This document shows positions 6,525 to 13,698 of a DNA stretch of 15,391 nt, piece after piece. Each line of letters begins with the position of its first letter. The stretch's first letter is position 1. The notes beneath the pieces were generated by a model that saw nothing but the letters and a program-made list of their open reading frames with translations, was not told the DNA's origin and did no database searches. Source of the DNA: CANHVK01 sp044232905 (lineage in GTDB: Bacteria > Bacteroidota > Bacteroidia > Flavobacteriales_D > Crocinitomicaceae); the NCBI GenBank assembly GCA_044232905.1, contig JBIIKZ010000054.1:1-15391 (forward strand), in the 5' to 3' direction. Made by a program: the position numbers and the translations under genes.

Positions 6525-7955
6525 TTATTGAATAGAAAGTTTTTTCTCTAAATCAGCGAGATAAACTTTGAATTGTTTGTCTGTTTCTGAAAGGTTAGTT
6601 ACCGTTCTACATGCATGTAATACAGTAGCGTGGTCTTTTCCTCCACAGTGAGCTCCAATACTAGCAAGTGAAGCTTTTGTCATCTTTTTAGAGAAGAACA
6701 TAGAGATTTGTCTTGCTTGAACCACTTCGCGTTTACGTGTTTTAGATTTCAAGATTTCCATAGGAAGGTTGAAATAATCACATACAACTTTTTGAATGTA
6801 GTCAATAGAAATTTCGCGCGAAGTGTTTTTTACAAATTTGTCAATCATTTGTTTCGCAAGATCCAATGTGATTGCTTTTTTGTTTAAGGAAGCTTGAGCT
6901 AATAATGAAGTCCAAGCACCTTCCATTTCACGAATGTTTGTGTTAATGCTATATGCTAAATATTCTACTACTTCGTTTGGAAGTTCGATACCGTTTCCGT
7001 ACATTTTTTTCTGTAATATCGCGATACGGGTTTCTAAATCTGGCGTAGATAAATCAGCGGATAATCCCCATTTGAAACGAGAAAGAAGGCGTTGCTCCAT
7101 ATCTTGCATTTCTACTGGTGGTTTATCGGAAGTTAAGATAATTTGTTTTCCGTTTTGGTGTAAGTGGTTGAAAACAGAGAAGAATACATCCATTGTTTTT
7201 GTCTTACCAGCGAAGAATTGTACGTCGTCGATAATAAGTACATCTACCATTTGATAGAAATGTATAAAATCGTTGATGGATTCTTGTTTGATAGCATCAA
7301 TAAATTGGTGTGCAAATTTCTCAGAACCTACATATAAAACTGTTTTGTTTGGGTATTTTTCTTTGATACTAATACCAATTGCGTGTGCTAAATGTGTTTT
7401 TCCTAAGCCAACTCCTCCATAAATTAATAATGGATTAAAAGCAGTTCCTCCTGGTTTGTTTGCTACAGCATATCCTGCAGAACGAGCAAGACGGTTGCAA
7501 TCTCCTTCAACAAAATTTTCAAAAGAATATGCTGGATTTAAGTTAGATTCAACATTTAATTTCTTTAATCCAGGAATGATAAAAGGATTACGAATTTGGT
7601 TTTCGTTAATGTTTAGGGGTACACTAACAGGTGAGTTTTTTACAGAAGTATTGTTTGCAGTTGGAAGTTTTACAGTGTATGGATTTTTATTTCCTTTGTT
7701 ATTTTCCATAACAATAGAGTATTCTAAACGTCCTTCGTTTCCGATAACACGTTTGATTACTTTCTTTAATAAAACGATATAATGCTCTTCTAGCCACTCA
7801 TAGAAAAAATGAGAAGGTACTTGAATAGTTAATACATCATTTTCCAACTTTACAGGAACGATTGGAATGAACCATGTATTGTAAGAATTCAATGCAATAT
7901 TATCTTTTATAACCTTTAAACATTTTCCCCAAGCCCCTTCGTGATCTGTGTTCAT
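6525..7955 (-). CDS. dnaA: Chromosomal replication initiator DnaA
   Basis: A 476-residue DnaA with all four domains. Domain I (about 1-85) starts WGKCLKVIKDNIALNSYNTW. A variable linker runs to about 130. The AAA+ domain contains Walker A GGVGLGKTH (180-188), Walker B VLIIDDVQF (239-247), sensor 1 ILTSD (about 273-277), the arginine finger region RLLSRFKWG (near 293) and sensor 2 NIREMEGA (Arg 342). Domain IV, which binds DnaA boxes, ends with the signature GGKDHATVLHACR (438-450). It loads the replicative helicase at oriC. It is a single gene with its own terminator; dnaN and recF are not next to it. Upstream is a 265-base AT-rich region. I could not find a full -7 consensus on the minus strand there. 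Confidence 0.98.
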   Translation of the reverse strand: MNTDHEGAWGKCLKVIKDNIALNSYNTWFIPIVPVKLENDVLTIQVPSHFFYEWLEEHYIVLLKKVIKRVIGNEGRLEYSIVMENNKGNKNPYTVKLPTANNTSVKNSPVSVPLNINENQIRNPFIIPGLKKLNVESNLNPAYSFENFVEGDCNRLARSAGYAVANKPGGTAFNPLLIYGGVGLGKTHLAHAIGISIKEKYPNKTVLYVGSEKFAHQFIDAIKQESINDFIHFYQMVDVLIIDDVQFFAGKTKTMDVFFSVFNHLHQNGKQIILTSDKPPVEMQDMEQRLLSRFKWGLSADLSTPDLETRIAILQKKMYGNGIELPNEVVEYLAYSINTNIREMEGAWTSLLAQASLNKKAITLDLAKQMIDKFVKNTSREISIDYIQKVVCDYFNLPMEILKSKTRKREVVQARQISMFFSKKMTKASLASIGAHCGGKDHATVLHACRTVTNLSETDKQFKVYLADLEKKLSIQ

Positions 7956-8220
7956 TGTATAAATTTAATGTAAGTTTTTACTTTTTGTTGTTTAAAACTT
8001 TTTACCTTTGTAAAACATTGTTTTTCAGGCGTATAGTCTATGTAGTGTCCTACAGTACAAAGATTAGGATAATAAAGTTTAAAAAAAAATCATTTCACTA
8101 TTGACTTTTAATTTTTTTTTACTTGTTTAAAATAAAAATTGACTTTGAAATTTTCGTGCTTGTTTCTTTGGTAATTTTATGATGTTCACTCATATGTGTT
8201 AGATTATTAATCAATTATCC
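7956..8220. promoter_or_regulatory. AT-rich divergent regulatory region between dnaA and the thioesterase gene
   Basis: This gap must hold the start signals for dnaA (-) and the thioesterase operon (+). It contains an A9 tract (8081-8089), a T9 tract (8112-8120), a small hairpin TGTAG/CTACA with a four-base loop (8041-8054), and an imperfect direct repeat starting TTGACTTT at 8101 and 8139, each copy followed about 20 bases later by CTTGTTT. Plus-strand -7 candidates are TACCTTTG (8003-8010) and the weaker TTTCTTTG (8163-8170), the latter 21 bases after TTG at 8139-8141. On the minus strand there is only the near miss TAATCTTTG (about 8058-8066). No DnaA-box cluster is seen. Confidence 0.5.
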
Positions 8221-8637
8221 ATGGAAATAAATTTTTCGCAAACCGCTGAAATCCGAGTAAGATACGGGGAAACTGATCAAATGGGGTATTGCTATTATGG
8301 CAATTATGCGCAATATTTTGAGGTTGGGAGAGTGGAAGCTCTTCGTGCTTTTGGAATGAGTTATCGTGCGATGGAAGAGGATGGTTTTATGTTGCCAGTG
8401 TTGGATTTTCAGGTGCGTTATCTTTCTCCTGCGTATTATGATGACTTATTAATGATAATTACCAAAATTGTATTGTTGAAGGGGCCGCGACTTTATTTCG
8501 AGTATGAAATAAAAAACGAGGAAGGCAAATTAATTTCTATTGCTTCAACGACTTTAGTTTTTGTTTCTAAAGAAACGATGCGACCTGTTTCTCCTCCAGA
8601 ATCGTTTTTAAATCTGATGAGAAAGTATAAAGTTTAA
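8221..8637 (+). CDS. Acyl-CoA thioesterase, YbgC/FadM-type hot-dog fold
   Basis: A 138-residue 4HBT (hot-dog) thioesterase. The N-terminal segment RVRYGETDQMGYCYYGNYAQ (about 12-31) aligns with the YbgC signature. It keeps the catalytic Asp (Asp 19), but where YbgC has VYHxNY the protein reads CYYGNY, with Tyr in place of His. The following FEVGRVEALR helix and the strands up to VSPPESF fit the fold. Such enzymes hydrolyse acyl-CoA thioesters in the cytoplasm, usually as tetramers. The acyl length cannot be told. It is followed after 44 bases by the arginase-family gene on the same strand, with no terminator seen between them. Confidence 0.88.
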   Translation: MEINFSQTAEIRVRYGETDQMGYCYYGNYAQYFEVGRVEALRAFGMSYRAMEEDGFMLPVLDFQVRYLSPAYYDDLLMIITKIVLLKGPRLYFEYEIKNEEGKLISIASTTLVFVSKETMRPVSPPESFLNLMRKYKV

Positions 8638-8681
8638 CTCACTTATTTTATGTGATTATTATAAATTAAAAGTTATTACTA

Positions 8682-9653
8682 ATGAATTCTGAATCAACTT
8701 TTTTTTCTTTTATTCCATCTACGAAAGATGTAGCTCTATCTTATGTTTCGCAACGTGAGGGAGAGGTGAAGTTGGGTGAAAAGGTTTCTGTCTTTTCGGA
8801 TTTGGAGTCTTTTCAAGGTAGATATGTTGTCTTGGGTGTGAAGGAAGATGTTGGTCCACGTGCAAATTTAGGGGTATCTGGTGCAAATTTGGCTTTTGAT
8901 TGTTTTTTGAAACGATTTTTAAATATGCAATCCAATAACTTTTTGAGTGGGGATGAAGTTTTGTTGTTGGGAGAAGTTGTTGCGAATGTAGATTTTACAA
9001 GTGTAGATGATTTGCGTTTGGGGGTTGCGAAATTAGATGATTTTTTGGTTTCTATATTGGTTCCTGTTTATGAAAAAGGGTTGATTCCTATAGTTATAGG
9101 CGGTGGTCATAATAATGCGTATCCATTAATTAAGGCTTGTTCGATGGTTCAGGGTAAAGCGATAGATGTGATTAATTGCGATCCGCATGCTGATTTTCGT
9201 GCGTTAGAAGGGAGGCATAGTGGCAATTCGTTTTCGTATGCTGTCAAAGAAGGTTGGTTGGCAAATTATGCGGTTTTAGGATTGCATCAGCAATACAATA
9301 GTCAATCGATGTTAGATCGATTACTTGAAAACAACTGTTATTTCACCTTTTTTGAAGATTATTTGTTTGAGCAACGCGATTTTAGAAAGGATGTAACTGC
9401 AGTTTTAAGTCAGGTGAAAAACAGTGTAGTTGGGGTAGAGCTGGATATGGATGCTATTGTAAATATGCCTTCAAGTGCATTTACCCCTTCCGGCTTTACA
9501 TTGGAAGAGGTAAGGCAATATATTAAATTTTGTTCGTCATTAAATAATGTTGGGTATTTACATTTACCGGAAGCTGCTCCTAAAAATGAGCGTGAAGAAG
9601 CGGTTGTAGGTAAGGCGTTGGCGTATTTGATTGTAGATTTCATTAAATCTTAA
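8682..9653 (+). CDS. Arginase/formimidoylglutamase-family ureohydrolase
   Basis: A 323-residue ureohydrolase of the arginase fold. All six binuclear manganese ligands can be placed: His 143 in IGGGHNNAYP, Asp 167, His 169 and Asp 171 in NCDPHADFR, and Asp 255 and Asp 257 in VELDMDAI. The segment LEGRHSGNSFSYA is reminiscent of the formimidoylglutamase branch, which releases formamide from N-formimidoylglutamate in histidine breakdown. However, no other hut gene is near, so arginase, agmatinase or another guanidino substrate remain possible. DPHAD replaces the usual DAHxD. The gene is probably co-transcribed with the thioesterase. Codons are richer in TTG and GTT than in the neighbours, but not enough to claim transfer. 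Confidence 0.85.
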   Translation: MNSESTFFSFIPSTKDVALSYVSQREGEVKLGEKVSVFSDLESFQGRYVVLGVKEDVGPRANLGVSGANLAFDCFLKRFLNMQSNNFLSGDEVLLLGEVVANVDFTSVDDLRLGVAKLDDFLVSILVPVYEKGLIPIVIGGGHNNAYPLIKACSMVQGKAIDVINCDPHADFRALEGRHSGNSFSYAVKEGWLANYAVLGLHQQYNSQSMLDRLLENNCYFTFFEDYLFEQRDFRKDVTAVLSQVKNSVVGVELDMDAIVNMPSSAFTPSGFTLEEVRQYIKFCSSLNNVGYLHLPEAAPKNEREEAVVGKALAYLIVDFIKS

Positions 9654-9663
9654 CTTTCGTCAC

Positions 9664-9730
9664 TTTTAGTGTGTCTATTCTTGGTGTTGTGATTGGGGTA
9701 AAGTGTAAAATTGTCAACCGTACACTAAAA
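9664..9730. repeat. 9-base inverted repeat in the gap after the arginase-family gene
   Basis: TTTTAGTGT (9664-9672) and ACACTAAAA (9722-9730) are exact reverse complements, 49 bases apart. No T run follows either arm. The 124-base gap also contains TTTGTAA/TTACAAA (9764-9770 and 9778-9784) around a 7-base loop, which overlaps the end of the DUF5946 gene. They could be weak 3' end structures for the converging genes or binding sites. Confidence 0.4.
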
Positions 9731-9777
9731 CTGCATTGGAGGGCCGAACATAAATGAAGTAACTTTGTAATGTATAG

Positions 9778-10359
9778 TTACAAAATATGTTGATGGTTTA
9801 TTTTTTTTTCTAACGTGTTTTTTTTGTTTAAATTGCTGTCTATGAAATCGTTTGCAATTTTAGATACTATTAAATGGCTTGAATTCCATGAGTGATATAC
9901 TTCATCTGCCCATTTTTTTATAAGTTCAACGCATTCGTCTGCTGTTGTTGCTTTGGCAAGGTCTTTAGCTGTTTTTTTTCCTCTTTCTAGAGGTTTTGGG
10001 CCAATAAGAAATTCATTAGGTCTATTTTGTTTGTAATTATTTAAATAGTCGCTTAGTAATGGGGATTTTTTATAGTCCCAAGATTGTTTTTTATCAATCA
10101 TCAGATTTAACCTTGTTAAATGAAAATGATTGCTCCATCGTCCGTGAATTTCTGTATGTTGCAAAGCATGAGCATCAACATTTAAAAAAAACGAAATATG
10201 ATGTTCTGAATTATTAAAGTCCAAATGCTGAAGTCCGTTGTTGTAATTTTCCATACATTCAAAGATTCCTTTTTGATAGTCTGCTCCACAAAATTGACAT
10301 CTTCCTTTATTTAGAAGAATTACTCGATTTTTATTTGCTTGATCAATAAAGTCTTGCAT
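9778..10359 (-). CDS. DUF5946-like protein with Cys/His cluster
   Basis: A 193-residue protein. I assign it to DUF5946 from CQFCGADYQKGIFEC (21-35), a His-rich stretch EHHISFFLNVDAHALQHTEI (52-71, with Asp 62, His 64, His 68) and the C-terminal KKWADEVYHSWNSSH (about 148-162) matching the family's W-rich closing motif. Cys 21, 24 and 35 with nearby His suggest a metal site. No enzymatic function is known to me for the family. It lies 62 bases after the yqhD-like gene on the same strand with no clear promoter, so it may be read from that operon. The C-terminal tail is Lys/Asn-rich. It sits alone between genes of different kinds, so it may be accessory. Confidence 0.65.
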   Translation of the reverse strand: MQDFIDQANKNRVILLNKGRCQFCGADYQKGIFECMENYNNGLQHLDFNNSEHHISFFLNVDAHALQHTEIHGRWSNHFHLTRLNLMIDKKQSWDYKKSPLLSDYLNNYKQNRPNEFLIGPKPLERGKKTAKDLAKATTADECVELIKKWADEVYHSWNSSHLIVSKIANDFIDSNLNKKNTLEKKINHQHIL

Positions 10360-10421
10360 TATTTCTATTTTCTAAATTGTGAATTGTGTGGGTTGCATTA
10401 TATTTACCGCTAATTTGTAAC

Positions 10422-11582
10422 TCAATAGCTCATACTAACTATTTGTCTAAGGTCGCTTGGGGTGATGTTTTTGTGTTCACCTAGTCCAAGTATACCTCGT
10501 TCTGTGAATCGTGCTTCAATTCGTTCTGCGGTCCCAAGATAATCTTCGGTGTATTGTGATAGTTTGGTTTGGATTCCTAAACTATGGAAGAATTTTTCAA
10601 ATTCTTCAATGCAAGCGATTGCTTTTTCTTCTAAGCTTCCTGTTTGTATATTGAAAACGCGTTCGGCGCATTGTGCTAATTTAGCTTTTTTTGCTTCAAA
10701 GTTGAAGCGGTAATGGCTTGGGGTGATAATTGCTAAAGTTCTTGCGTGGTCAATTCCAAAGAATACTGTTAGTTCGTGGCCGATTGCGTGAATTGCCCAG
10801 TCGGTTGGAACACCTTTTTGAATTAGTCCGTTAAGTGCCATGGTGCATGACCACATGAAATTTGCTGCAGCTTCGTAATAGAGTGGGTTTTCTTGTACGG
10901 TAGGACCAACTTCTAATAGTGTTTGTAGAATACTTTCTGCGAATCGGTCTTGTAAGCTCGCTTGGGTAGGGTAGGTCATGTATTGTTCAAGTACATGGGT
11001 GAATGCGTCGACGATACCGTTTGCGATTTGATTTTTAGGGATCGATTGAATTACTTTTGGATCAAGAATAGAGAATTGTGGGAATAAGCCGGGGCCGCCC
11101 ATCCCTAATTTTTGTTGGGTACTTCTCCGTGAGATTACTGCTCCAGAATTCATTTCAGAGCCAGTTGCAGGAAGTGTTAAGATTGTCCCGAATGGAAGTC
11201 CGACATCTGTACGAATTCCTTTTTCTAATATATCCCAAGGATTTTCTCCTGAAAATAATGCTGCGGAGGATAAAAATTTTGTTCCGTCAATAACGGATCC
11301 GCCACCTACGGCAAGTAGAAAGGTGATGTTTTCTTTTTGGATTATTTCTAATGCTTGAACTAAAATTTCGTATTCTGGATTTGCTGGAATTCCTCCAAAT
11401 TCTACAACTTTAAAATTCGCTAAAGCTTCTTTTACTTCGTTGTAAATTCCATTTTTTTTGATGCTTCCTCCGCCGTAAATGAGTAGGATTTTTGCGTTGC
11501 TTGGAAGTTGGTTTGGAAGTTGTTGAATGGTGTCTTTTCCAAAGATAATTTTGGTTGGATTTTTGAACTCGAAGTTTAGCAT
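10422..11582 (-). CDS. yqhD: YqhD-like NAD(P)H-dependent alcohol dehydrogenase
   Basis: A 386-residue group III metal-dependent alcohol dehydrogenase, collinear with E. coli YqhD (387 residues). The Rossmann-like nucleotide site shows YGGGSIKKNGIY (36-47) and LLAVGGGSVIDGTKF (89-103). Metal ligands are Asp 192, His 196, His 265 and His 279, in VDAFTH, WAIHAIGHE and GIDHARTLAI. YqhD reduces many aldehydes, including lipid-peroxidation products, with NADPH. Here that role is inferred by homology. The gene is well separated from the upstream DUF2461 gene, with a 71-base AT-rich gap that lacks a clear -7 match. It probably heads a two-gene unit with the DUF5946 gene. Confidence 0.93.
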   Translation of the reverse strand: MLNFEFKNPTKIIFGKDTIQQLPNQLPSNAKILLIYGGGSIKKNGIYNEVKEALANFKVVEFGGIPANPEYEILVQALEIIQKENITFLLAVGGGSVIDGTKFLSSAALFSGENPWDILEKGIRTDVGLPFGTILTLPATGSEMNSGAVISRRSTQQKLGMGGPGLFPQFSILDPKVIQSIPKNQIANGIVDAFTHVLEQYMTYPTQASLQDRFAESILQTLLEVGPTVQENPLYYEAAANFMWSCTMALNGLIQKGVPTDWAIHAIGHELTVFFGIDHARTLAIITPSHYRFNFEAKKAKLAQCAERVFNIQTGSLEEKAIACIEEFEKFFHSLGIQTKLSQYTEDYLGTAERIEARFTERGILGLGEHKNITPSDLRQIVSMSY

Positions 11583-11653
11583 TTTAGTTTTAGTTTATTA
11601 GTTTAAGTAATGTTGAATAAGTTTTTTAACGTCAAAATGTTATTAACTATTGA

Positions 11654-12340
11654 TTAAATAATTAATTCACCATTTAAATCGGTGGTTAAAATCTCACTCA
11701 TGTAGTCAAAAAATGGACGCATCGCTTGAAAAGTTTCGATGACTTTTTGCGCGTAATTTTCACTGAGAGCATCTTTATCTGAGAATGTTTTTGAAATTAA
11801 AAATTGCTTGTAGTTGAGTAGTTCAATTGCAGGGTGATTTTTGTCAAATCCTTTCGGTGCAGATTTTAATTTTTCTCCTTCAAGTGTGCTGAAATGTTTT
11901 TTAAAATCGGCTGAATTAATAATGTCAAAAAGTGGTTTTGGATCGGCTGCTATTTGTTCGCGAATATGTTTTAAATCCTCTGGAGATGGATTCCAAAATC
12001 CACCACCTACAAAACAGTTTCCAGGTTCGATGTGAAAATAATATCCACCTCGCAACATTTTTGTAGCGCGTGATAAATGTCCGCCAAAATGAGTTTTATA
12101 AGGAGATTTATCTTTCGAAAATCGCACATCTTTATAAATTCTAAAAATCGCTTTTTTACCAGAAGGAGTCTCTATGGTATCTGTTTGATTAATACCATGA
12201 ATGATTTCGTCTGCAAATTTCACGAGTGATTCGTGTGCCTCTTGGTAGCGTGGCCTATTTTCTGTGAACCAATCACGATTATTATTTTGGGCAATTTCGT
12301 GTAAGAAATTAAAAACACTTGAAGGGATAGATGTGCTCAT
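11654..12340 (-). CDS. DUF2461 family protein
   Basis: A 228-residue protein of the DUF2461 (TIGR02453) family. The N-terminal FNFLHEIAQNNNRDWFTENR (10-29), then FRIYKDVRFSKDKSPYKTHF (about 66-85) and GGYYFHIEPGNCFVGGGFW are the family's three conserved stretches. No signal peptide or membrane segment is seen. The biochemical role is not known to me. The gene is transcribed away from the DUF983 gene; 138 bases separate their start codons, and the palindromic elements at 12420-12458 lie in that gap. Confidence 0.85.
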   Translation of the reverse strand: MSTSIPSSVFNFLHEIAQNNNRDWFTENRPRYQEAHESLVKFADEIIHGINQTDTIETPSGKKAIFRIYKDVRFSKDKSPYKTHFGGHLSRATKMLRGGYYFHIEPGNCFVGGGFWNPSPEDLKHIREQIAADPKPLFDIINSADFKKHFSTLEGEKLKSAPKGFDKNHPAIELLNYKQFLISKTFSDKDALSENYAQKVIETFQAMRPFFDYMSEILTTDLNGELII

Positions 12341-12419
12341 TTTATCGTCCTATTTTTGGAAGCAAGTTACATAATTATGTTTAAAATTTACTTTTTAGAA
12401 GTGAATTTATCCAACTTGT

Positions 12420-12458
12420 GTAACTTAAGTTACTGTATCAATTTAAAACTTAAGTTAC
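12420..12458. promoter_or_regulatory. Twin palindromic element (candidate operator pair)
   Basis: GTAACTTAAGTTAC at 12420-12433 is a perfect 14-base palindrome. Its core AACTTAAGTTAC is repeated exactly at 12447-12458, with copy starts 25 bases apart. The second copy contains a 10-base palindrome and runs into the -7 element of the DUF983 gene. Another half site, AAGTTAC, is at 12364-12370, close to the DUF2461 start. This is the layout expected of a dimeric repressor's paired operators, but no regulator gene is nearby. Confidence 0.55.
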
Positions 12459-12463
12459 CTTTG
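12456..12463 (+). promoter_or_regulatory. Probable promoter -7 element of the DUF983 gene
   Basis: TACCTTTG matches TAnnTTTG and lies 15 bases before the ATG at 12479, so the leader would be about 10 bases. CTG at 12433-12435 sits 20 bases upstream and could be a weak -33 element. The element overlaps the right end of the second palindrome copy, so a bound protein would block RNA polymerase. Confidence 0.5.
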
Positions 12464-12478
12464 ACTAAAACACATCTT

Positions 12479-12859
12479 ATGAATCCAATTTTATATTCCG
12501 TATCAAAAAATAAATGTCCAAGATGCCACCAAGGGGAGGTGTTTGTCCATGGACATGCCTACAAAAAAGGTTTTGACCAAATGCATACGCATTGTTCCAA
12601 TTGTCATTTGAAATATGAGAAAGAACCAGGTTTTTTCTATGGAGCAATGTATGTAAGTTATGCGTTGACGGTGGCAATATTTGTCACTGTATGGGTGCTG
12701 AATTTGTGGTTTCTAAATTTATCAACCACTGCGTTTATTATTACAGTGGTTGTTTCACTTGTTGGTTTAATGACAGTGGTTTTTAGAACGGCCCGTTTAA
12801 TTTGGTTAAACTTTTTTGTGCGTTATAACAAAGAAATGGATACGGAATTAAAATCGTAG
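12479..12859 (+). CDS. DUF983 membrane protein with zinc ribbon
   Basis: A 126-residue protein. Residues 10-45 form a zinc ribbon: KCPRCHQGE (Cys 13 and 16) and HCSNCHLKYE (Cys 39 and 42). Two transmembrane helices follow (about 54-78 and 84-104), then a basic and acidic tail. This is the DUF983 layout; the role is unknown to me. I place the start at the ATG 12479 because MNPILYSVSKNKCPRC begins just before the zinc ribbon, as in the family. The longer frame opens only at a TTG (12356) and would translate the operator and promoter region. The stop is one base away from the end of the convergent SDR gene. Confidence 0.8.
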   Translation: MNPILYSVSKNKCPRCHQGEVFVHGHAYKKGFDQMHTHCSNCHLKYEKEPGFFYGAMYVSYALTVAIFVTVWVLNLWFLNLSTTAFIITVVVSLVGLMTVVFRTARLIWLNFFVRYNKEMDTELKS

Positions 12860-12860
12860 T

Positions 12861-13634
12861 TTAATTATCGATCACTTTTCTACTTATCTTAACAACCAAT
12901 GCTCTTGGTGTAAAGCGTACAATAAATGCTAAAAATTGATTCATAAATCCATGAATTGCAACTTGTTTTCCTTTTATCATCGCACTATAGCCAAATTTAG
13001 CAACTTCTTCTGAAGTAGCAAGTTTTGCTTTACTGAATAATGCACTTTTATCTGCTTTTGCTGCTTTACTAAATCCACTTGCTGTTGCTCCAGGACACAA
13101 AGCAGTTACACTTATTCCTTGGTGACTAACTTCATTGTTTAAAGCTTCCGAAAAACTAAGAACGTATGGTTTTGTTGCGCAGTATACAGCCATTGTAGGT
13201 CCTGGGACGAAAGCAGCAGTAGAGGCAACATTCAATATTTTTCCATTTTTTCGCGCAATCATTCCCGGTAAATATAGTTTGGTGAATTGCGTCAGTGCAG
13301 AGATATTTACTTGAATCATATTGTTTTCCGCTTCCCAATCTGAATCCTCGAATTTTTCATATAATCCAAAACCAGCGTTGTTGATGAGGTAATCAACTTG
13401 AATACCAAGTGATTCCGTTTCGTTAAATACTTCTATTGCCGTATTAGGAATGGATAAATCTTTTATAATTACATGTACTGCTATTCCATATTGTTTTTCC
13501 AGGTCGTGTTTTAGCCTTTGAAGTTTATCTTCACTTCTAGCAACAACCACTAAGTTTCCTCCTTGTGAGGCGTGAATTTTAGCTAGTTCGAATCCAATTC
13601 CACTGGATGCCCCTGTAATTAATGCTGTTTTCAT
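12861..13634 (-). CDS. Short-chain dehydrogenase/reductase (classical SDR)
   Basis: A 257-residue Rossmann-fold oxidoreductase. The cofactor-binding motif TGASSGIG is at 7-14, the structural NNAG at 85-88, and the catalytic triad is Ser 138 (in NVASTAAF), Tyr 151 and Lys 155 (YCATK), with Asn 110 as the fourth member (QVNISAL). Arg 33 after strand 2 (VVVARSEDKL) suggests preference for NADP(H). The substrate is unknown; the overall pattern resembles DltE/YqjQ-like SDRs. It lies 64 bases after the VOC gene on the same strand and may be transcribed with it, although the gap contains a repeated heptamer. The 3' end meets the DUF983 stop. Confidence 0.92.
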   Translation of the reverse strand: MKTALITGASSGIGFELAKIHASQGGNLVVVARSEDKLQRLKHDLEKQYGIAVHVIIKDLSIPNTAIEVFNETESLGIQVDYLINNAGFGLYEKFEDSDWEAENNMIQVNISALTQFTKLYLPGMIARKNGKILNVASTAAFVPGPTMAVYCATKPYVLSFSEALNNEVSHQGISVTALCPGATASGFSKAAKADKSALFSKAKLATSEEVAKFGYSAMIKGKQVAIHGFMNQFLAFIVRFTPRALVVKISRKVIDN

Positions 13635-13665
13635 AATATGTTGTTAAAATTGAAATTATCTTATT

Positions 13666-13696
13666 CTTTACTTCCGTCACTTCGTTACTCTTCACT
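13666..13696. repeat. Four degenerate heptamers between the VOC and SDR genes
   Basis: CTTTACT (13666), CGTCACT (13675), CGTTACT (13683) and CTTCACT (13690) fit one pattern, C[GT]T[CT]ACT, at steps of 9, 8 and 7 bases. On the minus strand this reads AGTrAmG and lies 32-62 bases upstream of the SDR start. The short length makes chance possible. Confidence 0.35.
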
Positions 13697-13698
13697 CC

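Noticed and set aside
6934..7782. Plus-strand reading frames within dnaA
   Set aside because: They are antisense shadows of an intact dnaA.
8041..8223. Possible oriC next to dnaA
   Set aside because: Only TTATCCATG (8215-8223, a partial match to TTATCCACA overlapping a start codon) was found. There is no cluster of DnaA boxes, so origin status is not supported.
9654..10421. Mobile element carrying the DUF5946 gene
   Set aside because: No transposase, integrase or target-site duplication was found; only short inverted repeats at one side.
12356..12478. Longer start for the DUF983 gene
   Set aside because: The frame opens only at a TTG, would translate the palindromes and the -7 box, and the family starts just before the zinc ribbon at 12479.
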